Assembly (NCBI RefSeq): GCF_000507185.2 | Contig: NZ_AYTM02000002.1 | Coordinates: 3,321,501-3,385,500 of the forward strand | DNA: 64,000 bases | Direction of reading: 5' to 3' | Origin: Pseudomonas syringae KCTC 12500 | Lineage (GTDB): Bacteria; Pseudomonadota; Gammaproteobacteria; Pseudomonadales; Pseudomonadaceae | Shown: piece after piece, positions 58,329 through 64,000 of the stretch | Layout: every line of letters starts with the position of its first letter | How positions within the stretch are numbered: position 1 is the stretch's first letter | Notes under the pieces: model-generated | Databases searched by the model: none | What the model was told of the DNA's origin: nothing | Seen by the model: only the letters and a program-made list of their open reading frames with translations | Made by a program: the position numbers and the translations under genes

Positions 58329-58913
58329 TTAGGACTCCTTCTGCGTGTGCGGTGAAATGCCGCTGGATTGTGAGATCTGTTGCAGCCGTCCTGAGTAAAC
58401 GGCATCTGCCTGGGCCATCTTTTCGGCACATTCGGCGGCCTGCCGGCCGATGGTATGGACCAGACTTATTTGCATATTCAAAGCGACGCGTTGCTGTTCC
58501 ATGGAGTGCAGATCCTGGAGTAGTGATTCGGGTGTTCTGGGATCGGCCAGCAAGCTGGACCAAACATTGACGCCCATCTGCCGCGTTCCCATTTCCTGCC
58601 AGCGGAGAAAAACTGTGCCAGCGCTTGTTCTTTGCCGGACCATCCGAACAGGCAGAAGAGTGAAGGGATGTCTGTTGGCCTGGGCAAGCACTTGATCCTC
58701 GGCCAGCGCGTTCAGATCACCTTCAAGGGACCGGCATAACTCTGCCAACTGGAGCATCCCCCCCTTACCTTTAAAAGGTTTTAAAAGGCCTTTTAGGAAG
58801 GGCGCATGTTGCAGTGCTACGAAGGCATCCTGTTGCAGGGGTTGGAAGGCACCCTGTTGCAGGCTCTGGCGCTCTTGATTCTGGTGCGCGGGGTTGGCCG
58901 TCACGTTAGTCAC
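58329..58913 (-). CDS. DUF3158 family ICE protein
   Basis: 194 residues; GTG start overlapping the upstream stop by 4 nt. The central block (LQLAELCRSLEGDLNALAEDQ, PFTLLPVRMVRQRTSAGTVFLRW) is that of DUF3158 proteins, found next to PFL_4669-type genes in PFGI-1 ICEs. The N-terminus is Gln-rich with repeated QQ-A-F units. Function unknown. Confidence 0.78.
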   Translation of the reverse strand: MTNVTANPAHQNQERQSLQQGAFQPLQQDAFVALQHAPFLKGLLKPFKGKGGMLQLAELCRSLEGDLNALAEDQVLAQANRHPFTLLPVRMVRQRTSAGTVFLRWQEMGTRQMGVNVWSSLLADPRTPESLLQDLHSMEQQRVALNMQISLVHTIGRQAAECAEKMAQADAVYSGRLQQISQSSGISPHTQKES

Positions 58914-59689
58914 TCTGCGGACTCAGGTTCAGGCTTGTCAGGGTGCGGCTGGCCCAGCGTGATGGTCTCCTCGAAGCCTTCGTCATCACCGTCTTCACTG
59001 ACCGCGGCATTTGATGCCGAAGAGGGGGACGGCGCGAAGCTTGATTTGCGAGTTCCTTCCAAAATGTCTTGGGGGATTTCACCAAACGATGCGTACATCT
59101 CACGAGCCTGCTCGGAACGTGCGTTCTTGGCCGCAAAATCATCTCGGCTTGCTCCCGAGAACTTCCAGCGCTGACTCAAACCGAAAAGACGACGCAGGAT
59201 TGCAGCCCCCTCATCGAGCCACTGGCCTTTGGCGTTGTTGTCTATAAGGCCGACGTGGCTGGCCAGAAGAATGCGCCGCACGAGCTCGTCGTAGGCAGTG
59301 AGCAAAAAGACCGCTTTGAACGCCAGCGGCGTGGACAGGAACAGCGGCAGTGTCACCGGCTGCACGGATAGGTTTTGACCTATTGAAAGCATCGGAGGCA
59401 GTGAGGCCATAACTTCGTCCAGCCTGGCGTCGATATCTTTCATTTCCTGTTCAGAGGCTTCGATCTTTTCTTCTATAAGGATCAGAAACCAGTCTGAATA
59501 AGGATCGTCCTGTTCACAGCCACGCTTGATGCGGTTGAGGATGTTGGCAAAGCCGCTCAGGCCGATCATGCCAGGCTTGCCTTCGGTACGTTGACGCCCA
59601 AACCAGAGGCGCGAGGCATGGTGGGTGTGCAGGGTCAGGTTGACGCTGCTTCGCAATGAACCGAGGTTGAGCTGAAAGTTGTCAGCCAT
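58910..59689 (-). CDS. PFL_4669-family ICE protein
   Basis: 259 residues: LGSLRSSVNLTLHTHHASRLWFGRQ at the N-terminus and VTLPLFLSTPLAFKAVFLLTAYDELVRRILLASHVGLI in the middle are characteristic of the PFGI-1-class conserved protein named after PFL_4669. Function unknown, always in the SSB / replication block. ATG at 59689 with AAGGAAG upstream. Confidence 0.85.
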   Translation of the reverse strand: MADNFQLNLGSLRSSVNLTLHTHHASRLWFGRQRTEGKPGMIGLSGFANILNRIKRGCEQDDPYSDWFLILIEEKIEASEQEMKDIDARLDEVMASLPPMLSIGQNLSVQPVTLPLFLSTPLAFKAVFLLTAYDELVRRILLASHVGLIDNNAKGQWLDEGAAILRRLFGLSQRWKFSGASRDDFAAKNARSEQAREMYASFGEIPQDILEGTRKSSFAPSPSSASNAAVSEDGDDEGFEETITLGQPHPDKPEPESAE

Positions 59690-60164
59690 GCTGAGCGCTT
59701 CCTTTATAAGAAATGATTGATAGGGCGATGCAAGACTGCCTGCGGGTACAACTCAGGGTCAGTAACAAACCGTTTCTTGATCGGAATGGTTTTTTGGTGG
59801 AGACCCTGATTTTCGTGGGCTTGCGTGTGGCATCACCCAGACTGGAGCTGGAAGTGATTCCCAGGGAATCACCGTGGTCGGTGCTCAAAGTGATTCCAGT
59901 GGAATCACCCCGTTCGGTGCTGGAAGTGATTCCAGTGGAATCACCCCGTTCGGTGCTGGAAGTGATTCCAGTGGAATCACCCTGATCGGCGCTGAAAGTG
60001 ATGCCAGTGGAATCACCCTGATCGGCGCTGAAAGTGATGCCAGTGGCATCACCCAGACTGGAGCTGGAAGTGATTCCCGGGGAATCACCGTGGTCGGTGC
60101 TCAAAGTGATTCCAGTGGAATCACAGTGCTTGCATTGATTGCAGCATTCAGCTGATCTGTTCAA
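59682..60164 (-). other. Open frame through the iteron array (12-residue repeats)
   Basis: A TTG-initiated frame begins exactly at the stop of the replication gene (TTGA overlap) and ends 8 nt inside the PFL_4669 gene start. It would encode 160 residues with tandem DSTGITxSxxxG repeats. Because the DNA repeat period is 36 (a multiple of 3), the opposite strand is open as well (SDSSGITPFGAG). I judge it a by-product of the repeats, although coupling geometry on both ends leaves translation possible. Confidence 0.3.
59854..60124. repeat. Iteron array: eight 19-bp palindromes at exact 36-bp period
   Basis: Palindromes of the form GTGATTCCA-G-TGGAATCAC (9-1-9) start at 59854, 59890, 59926, 59962, 59998, 60034, 60070 and 60106; a half site (TGGCATCAC) ends at 59836. 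Variants keep symmetry by compensating changes (GTGATGCCAGTGGCATCAC; GTGATTCCCGGGGAATCAC). Four 17-nt spacer types occur in the order 1-2-3-3-4-4-1-2. The array fills the gap between the replication gene and the PFL_4669 gene. Best guess: origin iterons or a ParB/Rep binding centromere of the ICE. Confidence 0.9.
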
Positions 60165-61534
60165 CCCTGTGATCTCGGTCGAATTATCCGCTTGATGTCC
60201 ATCATTGAGCTGCGCCCGGCAGCCAGTGAAGACTCGTCACGATCTTGCGGCGAGACTTTTTTGATGGGAGGCGGGGGAGTTGGCTTTGGTTGATCAGGCG
60301 CGTTGCTGAGATGTTTCGGCTGGGGGGAGTGCGCCTGTGGATTTTGAGCTGACGCTCTAGGAGCCTGCCACTGGGCATTGAATTCCCCACTCAGGGCTTT
60401 CTGCATGCAGCTCAATAGATAACCGAATGGGTTCTTCACGGAACCGCTATTGCAACGATGGCGCCATTGATCAAGCAACGGTTCTCGCAGTGTCGGCTCG
60501 ACGCTCTGCAATGCGGTCATCGCCCTGAAGCGTTGATCCTCTGTAAACCTTTCAAACCCTGGAGGTAGATCGACTGGAGCGCTCACAGCCTCGCGCGGTA
60601 CAGAGCTTTTACATACAGATGTATTTGTATTCGTATACGTACTATATGAGTTCGGAATCCGAACTGTGCCGTATGACGCTGATTTTAGACTGAGTTCGGA
60701 TTCCGAACTCGGTCTATCGAGATTCGCTTTCTCACTGATTTTACTGAGTTCGGAATCCGAACTCAGTGCTGAGGGCCGGCTTTCTTGCTGAGTTCGGATT
60801 CCGAACTCAGGCTGGTTTTCTTCGCGATCCACGGCATTCGGTGCATCATGCCAACCCTGACTACGCCATCTACCCTCAATGACATCAAGTCGCGTGGGCA
60901 GCACACCTGTCGATTGATTAGGGTCGGCTGCGAATTCTTTGAATGCCAAATCTGCCACGGTCCTGACAGCTTTATTTGCATGCTCGAGGGAATGGCCTAC
61001 AAGCAACAGGTAGTCGCGATCAAGCTCCATAGCCTCAACACACCCGACCGGTTCGTCATGCAGGATGTAGACGTTTCCCTGCATTCGACCGCTCAGAGAG
61101 TCTCTTACTCGGCGTCCAAGACTAAGCCAGCGCGTCAAGCGAAGCACTGTCAGAGCCTTCGCTACAGTCTCTCTGGATGCGAATTTTCCTGGGACGGAGC
61201 CAAGGTAGGGACGAAGTTGTTCATAAGTCGGAAAGGCTGTGATGCCATCTGCGTTAATAAGCAATCTGAAGACTTGCCAAGCATTGCGCTCAAGCGGTGA
61301 AAGTCGATCATCAAGCAGGAGGCTTCGCGGCACCGTCTCATGTGGATTTCCACTGAAAACGATACCGTCGAGTGTCTCCTCAGTATCTGAGCCAGCAACC
61401 GACTTTCTATTATCTGAGCCAGAGCTCTGCTGTTGGGCCAGCTTTAATTGCTGGAGCAGCAGATGATTTTGTAGAGCCCCGGCAGCGGCATTAATGGCTC
61501 CCCCCAGAGAAGGGCGCCGGTTCATCCTTATCAC
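60161..61534 (-). CDS. STY4528-family pathogenicity-island replication protein
   Basis: 457 residues. The N-terminal half holds RSLLLDDRLSPLERNAWQVFRLL, FPTYEQLRPYL and SRETVAKALTVLRLTRWLSL, a winged-helix initiator-type domain; residues about 245-310 are low-complexity and coincide with DNA palindromes; the C-terminal part (FERFTEDQRFRAMTALQSVEPTLREPLLDQW, VKNPFGYLLSCMQKALSGEF) is conserved in STY4528-type island proteins. Probably initiates replication of the excised circle. GTG at 61534 overlaps the DUF2857 stop; ATG 61525 is an alternative. Confidence 0.82.
   Translation of the reverse strand: MIRMNRRPSLGGAINAAAGALQNHLLLQQLKLAQQQSSGSDNRKSVAGSDTEETLDGIVFSGNPHETVPRSLLLDDRLSPLERNAWQVFRLLINADGITAFPTYEQLRPYLGSVPGKFASRETVAKALTVLRLTRWLSLGRRVRDSLSGRMQGNVYILHDEPVGCVEAMELDRDYLLLVGHSLEHANKAVRTVADLAFKEFAADPNQSTGVLPTRLDVIEGRWRSQGWHDAPNAVDREENQPEFGIRTQQESRPSALSSDSELSKISEKANLDRPSSESELSLKSASYGTVRIPNSYSTYTNTNTSVCKSSVPREAVSAPVDLPPGFERFTEDQRFRAMTALQSVEPTLREPLLDQWRHRCNSGSVKNPFGYLLSCMQKALSGEFNAQWQAPRASAQNPQAHSPQPKHLSNAPDQPKPTPPPPIKKVSPQDRDESSLAAGRSSMMDIKRIIRPRSQG
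60648..60808. repeat. Four 19-bp palindromes inside the replication gene
   Basis: GAGTTCGGA-W-TCCGAACTC (9-1-9) starts at 60648 (last base altered), 60692, 60746 and 60790; spacings 44, 54 and 44 bp. They lie in the low-complexity part of the replication protein gene, in different reading frames (encoding FGIRTQ, SDSELS, SESELS, RIPNSY), so selection is on DNA not protein. Architecture equals that of the downstream iterons although the sequence differs. Confidence 0.88.
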
Positions 61535-62268
61535 ATCCGGTCGCCTTCTACCTTGCCCACGGGCTTGTTCGCCTGGCTTTGACCCGGCCGGCTCCGATTA
61601 GCGTTTGCTTTCGACTGTTGCCGAGACTCCCCCAGCATTACGAGGCTTGCCGATTTACGCTTCTTGCCAGTCGGATATAGGTCCTGAGCCAGCCATCCTT
61701 GAATCTTGTTCCAGACGAGGCCCAGGGTGATCTGATCCGGAGGCACGATGTGGGGCTCTTCAGGAGGGACGTTTACCTCCTCCGTCAGCATCATCGCGAT
61801 ATCAAGTAATGCGACACCATCCGTATGATCCACGTTGTACTCTTCCATCAACTGCACAAACCTATGCCACAGAGGTGCGTCATCGGGAATGTCTCTGAAT
61901 CGCCCAGGGCGTCCAGGAACACCTACCAGTACCCGTTGCAAGGAAACTTCTTGGGGGGACATGCCGAAGAACTCCTGCAGCATTGGGGTCGTCGCCCCCA
62001 AACGAAGCGCGCGCTGCACGATTCGGTTTTCCTGATCAGTGCGCTCCTTGTTCGCCAGCAGACGCTTCACCATGTCCGGATCAACTGCCACGCGGCACCA
62101 GATAACTGCAGAGTTCAGCAACACACTTTGTGATGAGGGATGCTGGAGCAGTGCCAGAATTTCTGGGTCCAGTCCCATATCAAGGCAACGCCTCACTTCA
62201 CCGTTGCGCAAGTGATGCAGAATTTGCGCGACCATGGCTTCGTTGAGGGGGTTATGTTTTTTCGACAT
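61531..62268 (-). CDS. DUF2857 family ICE protein
   Basis: 245 residues from MSKKHNPLNEAMVAQILHHL. The central segment (ALRLGATTPMLQEFFGMSPQEVSLQRVLVGVPGRPGR) is an HTH-like region typical of DUF2857; C-terminus basic and Gln/Ser-rich. Sits between ParB and the replication gene in PFGI-1-class ICEs. AGGAG 7 nt before the ATG at 62268. Role unknown, possibly a regulator of the replication gene. Confidence 0.8.
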   Translation of the reverse strand: MSKKHNPLNEAMVAQILHHLRNGEVRRCLDMGLDPEILALLQHPSSQSVLLNSAVIWCRVAVDPDMVKRLLANKERTDQENRIVQRALRLGATTPMLQEFFGMSPQEVSLQRVLVGVPGRPGRFRDIPDDAPLWHRFVQLMEEYNVDHTDGVALLDIAMMLTEEVNVPPEEPHIVPPDQITLGLVWNKIQGWLAQDLYPTGKKRKSASLVMLGESRQQSKANANRSRPGQSQANKPVGKVEGDRM

Positions 62269-62304
62269 GACCAAACTCCTGTCTCACAACGTCGGAAAAA
62301 AACC

Positions 62305-64000
62305 TCATGGGGTCTGAACCACGCTGACGCTTCCCATCTCCAGCTCCACCAGCCGTCGGCCGAGGCGAATGAGTCGGAAAAGCTTCACGATGCAGGTATC
62401 GTCCAAGCGTCCCTGGAGAATTGCTTCACGGTCTTCGTATCTCGGGCTACCTAACAGCAACTGGGCCAGCGCTGCGGTGAACTGAAACTCGGACACATCC
62501 AGTGGTTGCTCGGGGGACTCTTTGATCAAGGCAATTGCGTATACGCCACTAATCGACTGGAGAAGGGTCAGTACGTTATTGGCCAGATCGCTGAGGTCTA
62601 CATCCTCAGGAGGGTCTTGGCAGAGGAAGCCCAAACCACCTGGTACATCAATCACGCTGTCAGGATTGATGCCTGACAGGTGGGCGATTTCCCGGGCGAG
62701 CTGAGCGATTACCGGCCGCAATTCATCCGGCTGATCGAGGATACGTTCGATGTACCAGACGTCAGAGATAGGATGTAACCCACCCGCTTGGACGGGTATC
62801 GAAATCAGTGCATTTGTCTTGAAGTCGGGCAGATTTTCCCCATCGAGGGCTGCCAACTGCCGCTTTACATCCTGCACACGTTCAGTGGTGGATATCGGGC
62901 TAACGATATGCCCGGCAACCCTTGCTGCGCGCTCCTCCTCGGTGAGTTCAGGAGCCTGAGGCGGCGGCTTGTCAGCTTCGTTTTTTGAGGACTTCGGTGA
63001 GACGTCCTGTTTGCCCTTGGTTTTGTCAGCCTCAGATGGGGGAGCCTGAATGCCTGGTTCCTGTTGCTGATCGATACCCGGAACGTCACCCTCAGGCGGA
63101 AGACCGTCAGGTCGAGGCTGTTGAGCTGGCGTCAAACTCACTGGCGTGTCGATCACAGATGAACGCCGTGCTTGGTTCTGATTTTCACTCAGTGTGAGCA
63201 GGAGCTGCTCGTAAGATAGCCCCGTTCCCGACTGCATGTGACTGATCAGCTCATCCTGAACCCGCTCGTATACAAACTCGCTTGCATCTCCATCGAACAG
63301 CGAAAGTACGTCCTGGAACAAACCTTCGAAGTCAGGGATGTGTTCTTTCCCCTCTGTATGCGTGAGCCAGGTCTGGCCAGCAGCCTTGCGTAGCGAAAGG
63401 AGACGCTCGATCTGAGGTTTTCCTAACCCTGAATAAAGCGCACTGGGTATTACTGGAAGAAGGCAGCGAACCGTATCCTGCATCTTGCTGATATGTGACT
63501 GGGAAACCGGATAGCCGTCGGCACTTAGCCTTCGAACCAGCTCCCTTTGAGATATGGACTCACCGGCTTCTTTCTCATAAATGGCGCGGGCACTTTCTAT
63601 GCCCACAGCCCTTTCTATGAACATTAGAGAACCGCGAAGATCGTTCTCCGAAAGGTGACCTGTGAGAGCGATAATCTCCCCACGTGCTGAGTCCCAGGGC
63701 CGAAACAGAACATTGTGTCGATAGAAACGGTCTTCGCCGGTTTCGCTGTACAGCTCCCGAAGAATCTGCAGACGTGTATTGCCGCCGTTGTTGATGGTGA
63801 ATTTAATTTCGCCAGGTCGACGCGTTACTGTAGGGCGGTGATCCAAGCCGCGCTGCCTGATGGAGTCTTTGATCTCCTTGTACTTCGCATTGGTTACGGT
63901 GCGAGGGTTTTGCTCGAAGGCTTTCATCTCGTCCAGGGTAAGAACCATGGGCGTATCTACAATCGGGTCCGGCAGTTGATCAACCGTCGGGCCAGAACGA
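62305..64000 (-). CDS. parB: ParB-family partition protein (N-terminus beyond window)
   Basis: PFGI-1-class ParB. The frame stays open to the right edge: upstream of the ATG at 63948 it reads SGPTVDQLPDPIVDTPMVLTLDEM, so that Met is internal and the gene is cut. NPRTVTNAKYKEIKDSIRQRGLDHRPTVTRRPGEIKFTINNGGNTRL is the ParB nuclease-like domain (GGNTRL box), followed by an HTH (SQRELVRRLSADGYPVSQSHISKMQ), a long Pro/Gln/Lys linker (about 275-345) and a conserved C-terminal domain. Maintains the excised element together with ParA, expected just outside the window. Confidence 0.9.
   Translation of the reverse strand, partial: RSGPTVDQLPDPIVDTPMVLTLDEMKAFEQNPRTVTNAKYKEIKDSIRQRGLDHRPTVTRRPGEIKFTINNGGNTRLQILRELYSETGEDRFYRHNVLFRPWDSARGEIIALTGHLSENDLRGSLMFIERAVGIESARAIYEKEAGESISQRELVRRLSADGYPVSQSHISKMQDTVRCLLPVIPSALYSGLGKPQIERLLSLRKAAGQTWLTHTEGKEHIPDFEGLFQDVLSLFDGDASEFVYERVQDELISHMQSGTGLSYEQLLLTLSENQNQARRSSVIDTPVSLTPAQQPRPDGLPPEGDVPGIDQQQEPGIQAPPSEADKTKGKQDVSPKSSKNEADKPPPQAPELTEEERAARVAGHIVSPISTTERVQDVKRQLAALDGENLPDFKTNALISIPVQAGGLHPISDVWYIERILDQPDELRPVIAQLAREIAHLSGINPDSVIDVPGGLGFLCQDPPEDVDLSDLANNVLTLLQSISGVYAIALIKESPEQPLDVSEFQFTAALAQLLLGSPRYEDREAILQGRLDDTCIVKLFRLIRLGRRLVELEMGSVSVVQTP

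Noticed and set aside
59837..60130. Possible CRISPR array at the 36-bp repeats
   Set aside because: Spacers are only 17 nt, fall into four types that repeat among themselves, and the conserved unit is a perfect palindrome; there are no cas genes. It fits protein-binding iterons.

Overview
The window looks like accessory DNA from a Pseudomonas (P. syringae / P. fluorescens type). The evidence is the gene families (DUF1652, GlxA-type regulators, Pao-type aldehyde oxidase, IS66 and IS5 debris) and, decisively, a PFGI-1/PAPI-1-type integrative and conjugative element (ICE) backbone on the minus strand from about 64 kb down to 40.2 kb. This backbone reads, in transcription order: ParB (cut by the right edge), a DUF2857 protein, an STY4528-type replication protein, a 36-bp palindromic iteron array, a PFL_4669-type protein, a DUF3158 protein, SSB, two small unknowns, a PcfJ-like protein, a SNF2 helicase, a SEC-C protein, and the type IVb conjugative pilus operon pilL-N-O-P-Q-R-S-T-V-M. 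Genes expected further along (parA, DnaB, TraG/VirB4 functions, the ICE integrase) are not in the window.

The left 40 kb is cargo, in patches separated by recombination debris. 0-5 kb: a YjbR-family gene, a BBE-type FAD oxidase, an SDR tail, a decayed IS66, and a group II intron whose reverse transcriptase has two amber codons at expected tryptophans, sitting directly behind a perfect 28-bp hairpin. 5.3-9.7 kb: divergent dapE and dapC paralogues plus an exported M20 peptidase. 9.7-12 kb: IS5 debris, a retropepsin-like protease gene interrupted after its DTGA motif, and a ParE/Phd-type toxin-antitoxin pair. 14.2-29 kb: a redox cassette (paoABC, a double carboxymuconolactone-decarboxylase-domain protein, MFS exporter, cupin, LysR regulator, alpha/beta hydrolase, two aldo/keto reductases, an NmrA-like protein, flavodoxin, two SDRs). 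Many of its enzymes carry Tat, Sec or lipoprotein signals, so it may form a periplasmic redox/detoxification pathway. 31-40 kb: DUF1652 and DUF1264 proteins, an RTX/AlgE-R-module protein, a PLDc_N membrane protein, a GlxA regulator divergent from an exported MBL-fold hydrolase and an isochorismatase-like hydrolase, and a GNAT.

A recurring motif binds the cargo together. There are five copies or relics of one XerC/D-like tyrosine recombinase (12.3, 29.6, 31.8, 35.3 and 39.2 kb). Three are followed, tail to tail, by the same small Cys/His-rich convergent ORF. Only the 12.3 and 29.6 kb copies look intact, and as direct repeats they flank the redox cassette.

The strongest candidates for something undescribed are: the iteron array of eight 19-bp palindromes at an exact 36-bp period beside the replication gene, with a second family of 19-bp palindromes inside that gene (a probable ICE origin or partition site); the repeated recombinase plus Cys-rich-ORF module; and the export-tagged redox cassette.
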